From Treponema parvum (GTDB taxonomy: Bacteria > Spirochaetota > Spirochaetia > Treponematales > Treponemataceae), in NCBI RefSeq assembly GCF_017893965.1, contig NZ_CP054142.1, positions 1,116,001 through 1,180,000 on the forward strand: a stretch of 64,000 nt of DNA. Reading direction: 5' to 3'. Numbering within the stretch: position 1 is the stretch's first letter; every line of letters begins with the position of its first letter. Below are positions 55,347-63,984 of the stretch, piece by piece. A model generated the notes under the pieces. It saw nothing but the letters and a program-made list of their open reading frames with translations. It made no database searches and was not told the origin of the DNA. The position numbers were made by a program, and so were the translations under genes.

Positions 55347-55542
55347 TCCGCATTTCCTTTTGTAGCGCAAGGCCGTCGCGCCATATTTTTACGCTGCCGA
55401 AATATTTTGATAAATCATGTCCGGATGTTTGTTCGGTGTTTTTTTTGTAACGGTATAAAATGTATTCGACGTAATTTTCAATATCCGCAAGATATTCCTG
55501 CGGTACCGTTTTTATCTGTTCAAAAAGTGTTTCGTACGCCAT
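55333..55542 (-). CDS. DUF2281-type antitoxin
   Basis: A 69-aa protein, MAYETLFEQIKTVPQEYLADIENYVEYILYR, then DLSKYFGSVKIWRDGLALQKEMRNEW. The DLSKYFGSVK...D..A.QKEMR.EW ending is typical of DUF2281 antitoxins that precede PIN toxins. It overlaps the truncated toxin. It may still bind its own promoter, but its partner is probably not functional. Confidence 0.8.
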   Translation of the reverse strand: MAYETLFEQIKTVPQEYLADIENYVEYILYRYKKNTEQTSGHDLSKYFGSVKIWRDGLALQKEMRNEWN

Positions 55543-55729
55543 GTATATCTCCAGTATTAACGCAATTCATCTTATTATACTTCAAGTTTTTGTTTTTTTC
55601 TATTTTTTATGAAAAATAGATAGGTCTTGATTTGAGAAAATGTTTAACGTCGGCAGCCGACGGCGTAAGCCGCGCGGTATGGCAGGCACGTTTCAGGTCG
55701 GATGCACAAAAAGCTGTTGAAAAATCATC

Positions 55730-55758
55730 TTGAGAGTCTGAGGGTTTTAACATATAAT
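55730..55758 (+). promoter_or_regulatory. Promoter of the ankyrin-murG operon, leaderless arrangement
   Basis: TTGAGA (55730-55735), exactly 17 nt, TATAAT (55753-55758), 8 nt, ATG (55767). There is no Shine-Dalgarno in the 8 nt. Confidence 0.7.
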
Positions 55759-55766
55759 ACTGGGAT

Positions 55767-56696
55767 ATGGAATGGTTGATAATAAAATCGGATGAGCGAA
55801 TAAAGCCTGATTATGTTTCGCCTGTTGAAGAGTTTCTGTTAAAGCGTGAACAGAAATTTTCAGCCTTGTGCCGGGAAGACGTAAAGGCTCTTCACTCCGG
55901 AAAGAGATTAAAAACGGTCTTTAAAAAATTCACGCATGTGGTAATTACAGATGAAGACTTTTGCAGACTTCCTGCTTCCGATTCTTTGCTCTCCGGAATG
56001 CAGTTTTTTCTGCTCGGAGAAATAGCCGGGCGGAATCTGCCTTTATATTGCGTAAATCTGCCTTTCCTCACTAAGCTTGACGATTCTATCTTGAATTTTA
56101 CTTCCGTAAAAGAAACAGTCGATTTTCTTGACAGAGAATATGCGCAGATTGAAAAGGCAGACATACGCCGCGTTGCGACCGAAGAACTTTTGTCAAAGGG
56201 AATTCCCGTTACTCCCGAATGTTTTGCAAGCTTTATCGTAAAAGACAAACTTCCCGTTTGCCGCCTCTTTATTAAGGCGGGAGTAGATGTAAATTCCCGC
56301 GATCCCACCGGAACGCCTATGCTTAACGTCGCAGTTAGAAGTGAAAACAAAAAAATCGTTTCATGGCTGATATCCGAAAATGCGGACATTAATTTGTGCT
56401 CTCAAGACCGCGGATACTCGGCTGTAATGGACGCAGTATGGAAATCGAACGAAGCGATAATAAAGCTTCTTGTCGCACAGGGCGCCGACCTTAACTGTTT
56501 AAGCAAGGACGGGCAATCCATCCTTGTTCTTGCAGTGGGCATAGGAAAAGAAAACATCTGCCGCATACTTGCCGAAGGCGGAGCGGATCCTGACATAAAA
56601 GATTCTATGGGTATGTCCGCCTATGAATATGCCGTATTATTCAAAAATGAAAAGATCGTAAAGGTTCTTGCGCCTTTTCACAAGGAAAGCGACTGA
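55767..56696 (+). CDS. Ankyrin-repeat protein
   Basis: A 309-aa cytoplasmic protein. Residues 1-130 form an unassigned alpha/beta domain (FTHVVITDEDF, ILNFTSVKETVDFLD) that looks like a BRCT- or receiver-sized fold, but no motif settles it. Residues about 155-305 are four to five ankyrin repeats (PVCRLFIKAGVDVNSRDPTGTPML, KKIVSWLISENADINL, EAIIKLLVAQGADLN, ENICRILAEGGADPDIKD). It opens an operon with murG 4 nt downstream. A binding partner in envelope synthesis or cell division is possible (inference). Likely leaderless start. Confidence 0.85.
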   Translation: MEWLIIKSDERIKPDYVSPVEEFLLKREQKFSALCREDVKALHSGKRLKTVFKKFTHVVITDEDFCRLPASDSLLSGMQFFLLGEIAGRNLPLYCVNLPFLTKLDDSILNFTSVKETVDFLDREYAQIEKADIRRVATEELLSKGIPVTPECFASFIVKDKLPVCRLFIKAGVDVNSRDPTGTPMLNVAVRSENKKIVSWLISENADINLCSQDRGYSAVMDAVWKSNEAIIKLLVAQGADLNCLSKDGQSILVLAVGIGKENICRILAEGGADPDIKDSMGMSAYEYAVLFKNEKIVKVLAPFHKESD

Positions 56697-56700
56697 AATT

Positions 56701-57927
56701 ATGTATAGAGTCGTCTTTACGGGAGGCGGAACGGGCGGACACATATATCCGGGAATTGCCGTCGCCGACGAGTTAAAGCTGCTTTTTGAAAAAAAAACGC
56801 CTTCCGAAGATCTTGAAATTTATTGGATAGGCAACCGTTCGGGTATGGACCGTATGATCGTTGAAAAAAGCATGGGGCCTGACGGGAAATGCTCTATTAC
56901 AGGGTTTTACGGCATTCCGTCGGGAAAATTCCGCAGAAATTTTTCATTTAAAAACTTTATCGACGTATTTAAAATTCTAGGCGGACTTCTAGCTTCTTTT
57001 TTTATTTTGTTGAAATTAAAACCGGATCTGCTTTTTTCAAAAGGAGGTTTCGTTTCCGTTCCTCCGTGCATATGTGCCGGAATACAGAAAATCCCGGTTT
57101 ATACGCACGAGTGCGATTTTACGCCCGGCCTTGCTACCCGCATAAACAGTAAGAGCGCTTTTCGCGTTTTGTTGTCTTATACCGAAACAAAACGCTTTTT
57201 CTCCGTTAAAGCACAAAATAAGCTTATAGTTACCGGAAATCCCGTCAGACCGTCATTTTTTCAGGCGGATAAAAACAGAGGCTTGGATTTTTTAGGACTG
57301 GCTCAAAAGGATCTTGACAGACCTCTGCTTTTGGTTTTGGGCGGAAGTTCCGGTTCCAAACAGATTAACGATCTTGTTGCGGAAAATCTTTTGTGGCTTA
57401 CCGAGCGTTTTATTGTTATCCATCAGACGGGACGTCAACTTGAGCGTCAGATAAGATCCGTTTTTGAACCGTCCGTTGACGAATGTCCTTCGAATAGAAC
57501 GGATTTAGCCGAAATGCATGGAAAATGTTACAAACCTTACGAGTTTATTTATACTCAAATGCCTGACGTTATCGCCTGTTCAGACATAGTGCTGTGCCGC
57601 GCAGGTTCGAATTCCTTGTGGGAATGCGCCGTTCTTAAAAAGCCCATGGTTCTTATTCCCTTGTGCGGAAAGGCCACCCGCGGCGATCAAGTCGAAAACG
57701 CTTCGTATTTTGAAAAAAACGGCGCCGCGCTGACTTTGGTCGGCGACAAAGCCGATTCCGATCATTTAAAAAAGGCCTTGACGATTATGGAAGACAAAGA
57801 AAAAAGAAATTCTTTTTCCGCTGCGTGCGAAAAAAGAATCGCGCAGGAAAGACCTGCAGCATTTATTGCCTCTTTGTTGTATAATAAATTAATAAATAAC
57901 GATATAAAAGGAAAAAAAAATGTTTAA
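56701..57927 (+). CDS. murG: UDP-GlcNAc:lipid-II-precursor N-acetylglucosaminyltransferase MurG
   Basis: A 408-aa peptidoglycan enzyme that adds GlcNAc to lipid I on the inner face of the membrane. The N-terminal glycine loop FTGGGTGGHIYPGIAVADEL, SKGGFVSVP, THECDFTPGLATR and the donor site LVLGGSSGSKQIN, then CRAGSNSLWECAVLKKP and ATRGDQVENA, are all present. It is somewhat longer than E. coli MurG, mainly through an insertion around residues 255-275 (EPSVDECPSNRTDLAEMHG). The start at 56701 gives the canonical MYRVVFTGGG N-terminus. It overlaps cvpA by 8 nt. Confidence 0.96.
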   Translation: MYRVVFTGGGTGGHIYPGIAVADELKLLFEKKTPSEDLEIYWIGNRSGMDRMIVEKSMGPDGKCSITGFYGIPSGKFRRNFSFKNFIDVFKILGGLLASFFILLKLKPDLLFSKGGFVSVPPCICAGIQKIPVYTHECDFTPGLATRINSKSAFRVLLSYTETKRFFSVKAQNKLIVTGNPVRPSFFQADKNRGLDFLGLAQKDLDRPLLLVLGGSSGSKQINDLVAENLLWLTERFIVIHQTGRQLERQIRSVFEPSVDECPSNRTDLAEMHGKCYKPYEFIYTQMPDVIACSDIVLCRAGSNSLWECAVLKKPMVLIPLCGKATRGDQVENASYFEKNGAALTLVGDKADSDHLKKALTIMEDKEKRNSFSAACEKRIAQERPAAFIASLLYNKLINNDIKGKKNV

Positions 57928-58399
57928 TGCTATCGATGTTTTTTTTGTGTTTGTGCTTTTGATATTTGCGCTCATGGCGGCCGCAAAGGGACTTATTAAA
58001 GAATTTTTCGGCAAGGCTTCCGTTATTTGCGGTATTGCCGCAGCCGTAGTTTTTTACGGCCGGCTCGCATTTTATGCAAGCAATTATATCAAAAATGAAA
58101 TTATTTCACGGATACTTTCGTTCCTTGTAATATTCATTGTCGTATATCTTTTAATAAAGATAATACAGCATCTTAGCGCGAAAATTTTTTCAAGTGAAAT
58201 CATGGGCGGCCTTGATCACGCTTTGGGTTTTTTGTTCGGATGCGCGGAAGGGCTTGCGGTTATTGCGTTTTTGATTGTTCTTATGCGAGGTCAGCCTTGG
58301 ATTGATTTTCGTAAAATCCTGTCGGGCAGTTTTTTTTATAATATGCTTGCAGATATTATATCGGGACCGTCAAAGTACATGCAGGGATTTTTTGCCTGA
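57920..58399 (+). CDS. CvpA family membrane protein
   Basis: A 159-aa protein with four hydrophobic helices, and the family's start IDVFFVFVLLIFALMAAAKGLIKEFFGKASVI. CvpA proteins are linked to colicin V production and envelope stress in other bacteria. Its ribosome site AAAGGAAAAAAAAA lies within the end of murG, and its own stop overlaps the next start by one base. Confidence 0.88.
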   Translation: MFNAIDVFFVFVLLIFALMAAAKGLIKEFFGKASVICGIAAAVVFYGRLAFYASNYIKNEIISRILSFLVIFIVVYLLIKIIQHLSAKIFSSEIMGGLDHALGFLFGCAEGLAVIAFLIVLMRGQPWIDFRKILSGSFFYNMLADIISGPSKYMQGFFA

Positions 58400-59760
58400 T
58401 GTTCGACAATATTTTGTTCCAAAATGTCGTTTCGGAACTTAAATGCGCCGTCTTGGATAATAATCTTCCGGGTGCTAATCTGTTTTCAGGCCCCTCGTCT
58501 TCGGGAAAGCTCACCTGTGCGCTTGAAACCGCGCGCGTTCTTTCATGTAGAAGTGAAAAAAGAGGCGAGTGGAACTGCACTTGCGCTTCCTGCGTGAGGC
58601 ACAGGTCTTTGACAGCCTCCGATATTTTACTGACAGGCCCCAGAGATTGCTGCCTTGAAATTTCCGCAGCAAAAAAAACTTTCCTCGACGCGGTAAATTC
58701 AAACGCCAAATTCATAAGGGCTGCGCATTACCTTTTTATACGCAGCATAAAAAAACTTACTCTCAGGTTTGATCCAGTGTTATGGGACGGCGACGATAAA
58801 ATTTCAAAAATCGCGGTTCTAACGTCTTCCATAAACGAAGGACTTGAAGAAATAGACGTTTCCCGTACACTTCCGCCTGAAAAAGAACTCGTAAAAATTT
58901 GCAATGATCTTGAAAAGCAGTGTGCAAAACTTGAAGATGAGTTTATGTATGATTCTATCCCTGTGCTGCACGTGAGGAACGCTTCATCGTGGGCGCACTT
59001 GCCTTCCAATTCCGGTAAAAAGATCATAATAATTGAAAACGCCGACCGCATGCTCGAAGGAGTGCGCAACGCTCTTTTAAAAATACTTGAAGAACCTCCG
59101 GCAGACACGGTTTTTATTCTTACAACGACCAGACGAAGCGCCGTCATGCCCACAATACTTTCCCGTGTGCGAACATATTCTTTTAACGACCGCACTGTAG
59201 AACAGCAGGCTGAAGTTATTTCCCGCATATTTCACAGTCCTCAGACACTAAACGCCGATCCCGTTCATTCCGATCGTCTTTCTTCCGCTTCCTCCGGCTT
59301 GTCATCTTCCGTTCGTCCCTGTGCCTCTCCTTCTTACTCTGCCGGCGGTGCCGGTATTGGTAGTGTTTGCGGCATCGGTGGTGTCAGTATAGAACAATTC
59401 CTTTATGAATTTCTTCCTGTTCCTCCGGCTTCGATAAAAGAGAGCGCAAAAACTTTTATGAAAGCCGTTTCACGTTCAAAAATTCCTGACGTTCAGGCTG
59501 TTTGCAAGGCCTGCGGTAATTTTTCGCTTAAGACCGTTTTAAAGATGTTTTTACAGCAATGTCTGAATTTTACGCGGCCTCTTTTTAAAAGCGCCGCCGG
59601 AAGTGAAGCTGCAAAAGAAATTTCAGAATCGCTTCATAAATGCATGAATAATGTTTTATCGTACAATCAATCTCCTCAAGGAGCTCTTGAGCAGCTTGTG
59701 AGAGAACTCTTAAAGATAACTGCGGTTCGTCCGGGAATTTTGCCGTGCATGGATTTGTAA
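58399..59760 (+). CDS. DNA polymerase III delta-prime-like clamp-loader subunit
   Basis: A 453-aa AAA+ protein. It shows a P-loop GPSSSGKLT (about 32-40), a zinc-type module CRSEKRGEWNCTCASC (C-x9-C-x-C-x2-C), the sensor region RNALLKILEEPPADTVFILTTT and LSRVRTYSF in place of the SRC motif. Delta-prime opens and stabilises the clamp loader, and the weakened SRC motif agrees with that rather than with gamma/tau. Residues about 287-334 are a Ser-, Gly- and Ala-rich insert (SSASSGLSSSV, SAGGAGIGSVCGIGGV) separating the ATPase and collar domains, unusual for this family. An insert near 125-165 is also long. It sits inside the murG operon. Confidence 0.83.
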   Translation: MFDNILFQNVVSELKCAVLDNNLPGANLFSGPSSSGKLTCALETARVLSCRSEKRGEWNCTCASCVRHRSLTASDILLTGPRDCCLEISAAKKTFLDAVNSNAKFIRAAHYLFIRSIKKLTLRFDPVLWDGDDKISKIAVLTSSINEGLEEIDVSRTLPPEKELVKICNDLEKQCAKLEDEFMYDSIPVLHVRNASSWAHLPSNSGKKIIIIENADRMLEGVRNALLKILEEPPADTVFILTTTRRSAVMPTILSRVRTYSFNDRTVEQQAEVISRIFHSPQTLNADPVHSDRLSSASSGLSSSVRPCASPSYSAGGAGIGSVCGIGGVSIEQFLYEFLPVPPASIKESAKTFMKAVSRSKIPDVQAVCKACGNFSLKTVLKMFLQQCLNFTRPLFKSAAGSEAAKEISESLHKCMNNVLSYNQSPQGALEQLVRELLKITAVRPGILPCMDL

Positions 59761-61001
59761 AACGCGTTTCTCAAAAAGTTTCAAAACTCTCTCCCGTACA
59801 GATCGAACAGCTTTTTAACAGTGTAAGCGACGAAAACGAAACCTTAAACAGCGTGTTCGAATCCATTCCCATAGGTATTTTGGTTGTAAACAAGTCTTTT
59901 ATAGTCCAAAAGGCCAATAAGGCCGTAGGCCGTTATATTCCTTTTAAGATTCATCCTGAAGATCCTAAGGCTGAAAACACTCCGCTTTGGAATCTAATAG
60001 ACGATGCTGAAATCGCGTCGTTTATAGAAACCTGTTATAAGCAGGACAAGACTAATTTGTGTTCGGAATTTACGGTTACGACTTCGGGCGGTTCTGCAAG
60101 ATTTATAACGCTTACGCTCATCCCGCTTGTGCGAAGATATAATTCCGCAGGAACCATTATTTCCGTCGCCGACAATACCGAAAAGCGGAACCAGGATGTG
60201 CTTTTGCGCCGCATGGAAAGCCTTGCGAGCCTTACGAATCTTGCGGCAAGCGTAGCGCACGAAATAAAAAATCCTTTAGGGGCGATCGGCATACACATTC
60301 AGCTTATTCAAAAGGCTCTTAAAAAAGCGCGGGAAGGTGGAGGGCTTTTGCCGGATAAAAAATTTATTGAAAATTATTTGAATGTGATAAATGAGGAAAT
60401 AGATAACCTTAATAAAATCGTAGTCGACTTTTTGTTTGCGGTGAGGCCTATAAGCGCCAACCTCGAACTGAGCGATCCTAACGCTCTTATCGAACGGCTT
60501 TCCGAACTTTTTAAGCCGGAATTCGCACAAAACAACATAGAAACGGACATTGAATTATGCGATGCGTCTCCGCGCCTTTTGATTGATGAAAAGCTTTTCC
60601 ATCAGGTCATAAGCAATATAGTTCAAAATTCTATCGCCGCGATAAAAGAGCGTTCTTTAGGGGACGAATCTTTTAAAGGGCGTTTTTCAATAGTCTCCCG
60701 CACGGATAACGATAGATACGTTCTCATCTTATCCGATAACGGCATAGGCATGAGCGAAAAAACTCTTTCTCATATTTTCGAGCCTTATTATACGACTAAA
60801 CCTAACGGTACGGGGCTCGGTATGACGATGGTCTACAAGATTGTTAAAGAATTTTCCGGCGAAATCGACGTTACTTCCGCAAGGGGAAAAGGATCCGTTT
60901 TTACAATCTCATTGCCGATTCCGCAGACGGGCATGCGCCTTTTACCGCACGACGAGGAAATAAAAAATCCTCCTGCGGTTAAAATCGAGGATGAAATATG
61001 A
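59745..61001 (+). CDS. Cytoplasmic sensor histidine kinase, NtrB/AtoS-like
   Basis: A 418-aa kinase without transmembrane helices. A PAS domain (about 32-145: SVFESIPIGILVVNKSF) is followed by HisKA with SVAHEIKNPLGAIGIH (phosphoacceptor His172). A HATPase_c domain follows with N-box NIVQNSIAAI, SDNGIGMSE, FEPYYTTKPNGTGLGM. The start is GTG at 59745, overlapping the delta-prime gene by 16 nt, and the stop overlaps the regulator gene (ATGA). PAS sensing of a cytoplasmic signal is expected. It should phosphorylate the sigma-54 regulator encoded next. Confidence 0.94.
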   Translation: MHGFVKRVSQKVSKLSPVQIEQLFNSVSDENETLNSVFESIPIGILVVNKSFIVQKANKAVGRYIPFKIHPEDPKAENTPLWNLIDDAEIASFIETCYKQDKTNLCSEFTVTTSGGSARFITLTLIPLVRRYNSAGTIISVADNTEKRNQDVLLRRMESLASLTNLAASVAHEIKNPLGAIGIHIQLIQKALKKAREGGGLLPDKKFIENYLNVINEEIDNLNKIVVDFLFAVRPISANLELSDPNALIERLSELFKPEFAQNNIETDIELCDASPRLLIDEKLFHQVISNIVQNSIAAIKERSLGDESFKGRFSIVSRTDNDRYVLILSDNGIGMSEKTLSHIFEPYYTTKPNGTGLGMTMVYKIVKEFSGEIDVTSARGKGSVFTISLPIPQTGMRLLPHDEEIKNPPAVKIEDEI

Positions 61002-62419
61002 AATTTACGATTTTAATAATAGATGATGAAAAAAACATAAGAGAAGGGCTTGCAGCTTCGTTTGAAATGGACGGATACGATGTGTGCGTGGCCGCAGACG
61101 GGCAAGAGGGGCTTTCTTATATAGAAAAAGGCGGAATAGACCTTGTGATAACCGATCTGCGTATGCCCGGAATAAGGGGAGAAGATCTTCTTCGCCGCGT
61201 TACGACTGAATCTCCGGGAATACCTGTTATAGTGCTTACAGGGCACGGCAGCATAGACGCCGCCGTAGAAGCCATGCATAACGGCGCCTATGATTTTTTG
61301 ACCAAGCCTTTAAATCTTGATCGTCTGGGACTTATCGTAAAACGCGCTCTTAAAAACCGGGAACTTTCTCTCAGGCACAGGCAGCTTCAGGAAGAACTTG
61401 AAGGCCGCCATTCATTTGACAACATGATCGGCAAAAGCGCCGAAATGCAAAAAGTTTTTGAACTGATACGGAAGGTCGCTCCGTCCAAGGCATCGGTGCT
61501 TATTACAGGAGAGAGCGGAGTAGGTAAGGAACTTGTAGCGGATGCGATACACAATCTTTCGCCGAGAAAAGAAAATTCCTTTATAAAAGTACATTGCGCC
61601 GCACTGTCCGAAACGCTGCTGGAATCGGAACTGTTCGGGCATGAAAAAGGAGCGTATACAGGAGCCGACAGCCTTGTTAAGGGGAGGTTTGAGCTTGCTC
61701 ATGGCGGCACGATATTTCTTGACGAGATTGGAGAAATAAATCAAAACATTCAAATAAAAATTTTGCGCGTCTTACAGGAAAAGAAATTCGAACGCGTGGG
61801 CGGAACGCAGACTATCGAAGTTGACGTGCGCATTATAACTGCTACCAATAAGAATCTTGAAGAAGAGGTAAGGGCAGGGCGTTTTCGTGAAGATTTGTAT
61901 TACAGGCTGAATGTCATACACATACACGTGCCGCCCTTGCGCGAACGGAAAGACGATATCCCCCTTTTGGCAAGCGGATTTTTAAACAGATTCGCAAAAG
62001 AAAATCACAAGGATATAAAAGGCATCGATCCTCGCGCAAGGGCGGCCTTATACAAATATGACTGGCCGGGCAATATTCGGCAATTGCAAAACTGTATTGA
62101 AAGCGCCGCCGTAATGTGCAGCGGAAACGAGCTTACCTTGGAAGACCTGCCTCCGTCCGTGAGCCACGTTTCTTCCGACGCTCAAATTTCGGTTCCTGCA
62201 GGCATAACCTTGTCCGAAGCGGAAAAGATAATAATCTTGCAGAATTTGGCAGTTTTAAAAGGAAACAAGTCGAAGACGGCGGAAGTTTTGGGCATAGGAC
62301 GTAAGACTTTGCATCGTAAGCTTTCCGAATACGGCATAGAAGGCAGCGAAATCTTGCCTGAGGACGGCACGGCAAAAAACGATGCCGCCGCGTCAAAATC
62401 TGCGGAAAGCGGCGCCTGA
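60998..62419 (+). CDS. sigma-54-dependent response regulator, NtrC/AtoC type
   Basis: A 473-aa regulator. The receiver domain carries phosphoacceptor Asp53 (LVITDLRMPG) with the usual IDDE and K near 104 (LTKPL). A AAA+ domain follows with Walker A GESGVGKE, the sigma-54 contact loop GAYTGA (GAFTGA with Tyr), GGTIFLDEIGE and RNA-binding-like REDLYYRLNV. A Fis-type helix-turn-helix (NLAVLKGNKSKTAEVLGIGRKTLHRKL) comes near the end. It activates sigma-54 promoters by hydrolysing ATP when phosphorylated by the upstream kinase. An Ala- and Ser-rich 30-residue tail follows the helix-turn-helix. It is the last gene of the operon. Confidence 0.95.
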   Translation: MKFTILIIDDEKNIREGLAASFEMDGYDVCVAADGQEGLSYIEKGGIDLVITDLRMPGIRGEDLLRRVTTESPGIPVIVLTGHGSIDAAVEAMHNGAYDFLTKPLNLDRLGLIVKRALKNRELSLRHRQLQEELEGRHSFDNMIGKSAEMQKVFELIRKVAPSKASVLITGESGVGKELVADAIHNLSPRKENSFIKVHCAALSETLLESELFGHEKGAYTGADSLVKGRFELAHGGTIFLDEIGEINQNIQIKILRVLQEKKFERVGGTQTIEVDVRIITATNKNLEEEVRAGRFREDLYYRLNVIHIHVPPLRERKDDIPLLASGFLNRFAKENHKDIKGIDPRARAALYKYDWPGNIRQLQNCIESAAVMCSGNELTLEDLPPSVSHVSSDAQISVPAGITLSEAEKIIILQNLAVLKGNKSKTAEVLGIGRKTLHRKLSEYGIEGSEILPEDGTAKNDAAASKSAESGA

Positions 62420-62446
62420 CGCGACAATCTAATTAAGATTTTCAAG

Positions 62447-62473
62447 CTTTCGGAAACGGGTCTGTCCGAAAAG
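62447..62473. terminator. Stem-loop between convergent operon and glgC
   Basis: TTTCGGA (62448-62454) with TCCGAAA (62465-62471), loop of 10 nt, between the regulator and glgC stop codons. The T-run is poor, so termination is uncertain. Confidence 0.4.
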
Positions 62474-62502
62474 TAACCGACTTTCGAGACGGAGCCTTGA
62501 TA

Positions 62503-63792
62503 CTAAATTATAGTTCCTGCCGGCAGGATCACGCCTTTTCGTATGACTATAATACCGTCCGAACTGTAAAACAGTCCGTGATCGCCGTTTTCATATTTGT
62601 TTCCGTCTACATTTATGCGGCAGTTATCACCTATACAAGAATTCTTGTCTATTATGGTTTTTGCGATCTTACAATTTTTTCCTATGCCCATAAACGGAAT
62701 GCCTTTTTTCAATTTTTCCTCTTTTTCGGCAGTCGTTTCGTAAAAATCGCTTCCCATTGTAATCACGCCGTCAAGTTCCGTTCCCGACTCGATGACGGAT
62801 CGTATTCCTATTACCGATCGATTTATGCTTGCCCTTGTGACCACACAGCCTTCGGACGTCATTGAATTTTTGATTATCGCTTCGTTATGCTTTGACGGAG
62901 GAAGGTTTCTCATCTTCGTGTAGATCGGCTCTTCTTCGTCATAAAAGTTAAACGGCGGATCTATGTCGGTTAGGGCCAAAGTCGCGTTATAAAAACTTTC
63001 TATCGTTCCTATGTCTTCCCAATATCCGTTAAAAATATAAGAGTTTATGTGCTTTGTTTTTATAGACATCGGTATTATTTCTTTACCGAAGTCGGGATAT
63101 ATGTTGTCAAGAACTTCTTCCATAACCGGCGCGTTAAAGATGTATATGCCCATCGAAGCCAGATATTCTTTTTCCGGCGGAAGATCTCCCCGCGCATTTT
63201 CGGGGATTTTCCAGTCGTCGATATTCATGTCGCTGCCCGGTTTTTCCATAAATTCGATGATGGTCTTTTTTTCATTTATCTTCATTATGCCGAACCCGGA
63301 AGCGTCTTTTCTGTTTACGGACGTAGTTGCTATGGAAATATCCGCGTTCGATTCCAGATGCTGTTCCATGAATTTTTTTAAGTCCATTCGGTAAAGCTGG
63401 TCGCCTGAAAGTATTATATAATGCGTGGGCTTTTGCGATTTAAAATGTATGAAATTTTTACGCACCGCGTCTGCTGTTCCTTCGTACCATCCTGAATGTT
63501 CCAGAGTCTGTTCCGCGGCAAGTATTTCAACAAAGCCGTTTGAAAAGCGGTCGAAGTTAAAAGAATTGGAAATATGAAGATGCAGTGAAGCGGAATTGAA
63601 TTGGGTTACAAGATATATTTTTCTGTAACCTGAATTAATGCAGTTTGATATGGGAATGTCTACTATTCGGTATTTTCCGGCGAAGGGAACAGCCGGTTTT
63701 GATCTTTCTTTTGTCAAAGGATATAATCTTGTGCCTTTTCCGCCTCCAAGGATAATTGCAAGTACGCGAATTTCTTTTTCGCCGTTTGACAT
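62503..63792 (-). CDS. glgC: glucose-1-phosphate adenylyltransferase
   Basis: A 429-aa ADP-glucose pyrophosphorylase, the first committed enzyme of bacterial glycogen synthesis. It has ILGGGKGTRLYPLTKERSKPAVPFAGKYRIVD (nucleotide site), HYIILSGDQLYRMD (catalytic Asp), FGIMKINEKK, IEFMEKP (glucose-1-P Glu and Lys) and a C-terminal left-handed beta-helix (VIGIRSVIESGTELDGVITMGSDFYE). The ATG follows AGGAGGGG. The gene fits with the GH57-like and DUF4912 genes at 13-15 kb as evidence for storage-glucan metabolism. A TTGTAA / TATAAT promoter lies upstream. Confidence 0.96.
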   Translation of the reverse strand: MSNGEKEIRVLAIILGGGKGTRLYPLTKERSKPAVPFAGKYRIVDIPISNCINSGYRKIYLVTQFNSASLHLHISNSFNFDRFSNGFVEILAAEQTLEHSGWYEGTADAVRKNFIHFKSQKPTHYIILSGDQLYRMDLKKFMEQHLESNADISIATTSVNRKDASGFGIMKINEKKTIIEFMEKPGSDMNIDDWKIPENARGDLPPEKEYLASMGIYIFNAPVMEEVLDNIYPDFGKEIIPMSIKTKHINSYIFNGYWEDIGTIESFYNATLALTDIDPPFNFYDEEEPIYTKMRNLPPSKHNEAIIKNSMTSEGCVVTRASINRSVIGIRSVIESGTELDGVITMGSDFYETTAEKEEKLKKGIPFMGIGKNCKIAKTIIDKNSCIGDNCRINVDGNKYENGDHGLFYSSDGIIVIRKGVILPAGTII

Positions 63793-63869
63793 CTGCCCCT
63801 CCTGTTTTATGGCCCTTAATGATTTTACGCCGCCGGTAAAGCTTTGTCTACCGTGTATCTTCCATATAA

Positions 63870-63898
63870 ATTATAAGGCCTAACATCTGAAATTACAA
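63870..63898 (-). promoter_or_regulatory. glgC promoter
   Basis: On the minus strand TTGTAA (63898-63893), 17 nt, TATAAT (63875-63870), giving a leader of about 70 nt before the glgC ATG. Confidence 0.6.
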
Positions 63899-63968
63899 AT
63901 AAATACTTAAATAATATTTTCGGAATCCCGATAATTAATAAAGAATAACTTTGCGATTTTATTAAATT

Positions 63969-63984
63969 GTGCGCTATCGCGCAC
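63969..63984. repeat. Dispersed intergenic repeat, copy 3 (partial at window edge)
   Basis: Hairpin GTGCGC-TATC-GCGCAC followed by GAATT, matching the GTGCGC...GCGCACGAA part of the repeat at 7676-7695 and 45536-45552. The rest may lie beyond the window. Confidence 0.45.

Noticed and set aside
55600-55720. Short hairpins (CTATTTTT/AAAAATAG and CGGC-GTAA-GCCG) before the ankyrin promoter
   Set aside because: Real inverted repeats, but no gene ends on the plus strand here and no function could be supported.
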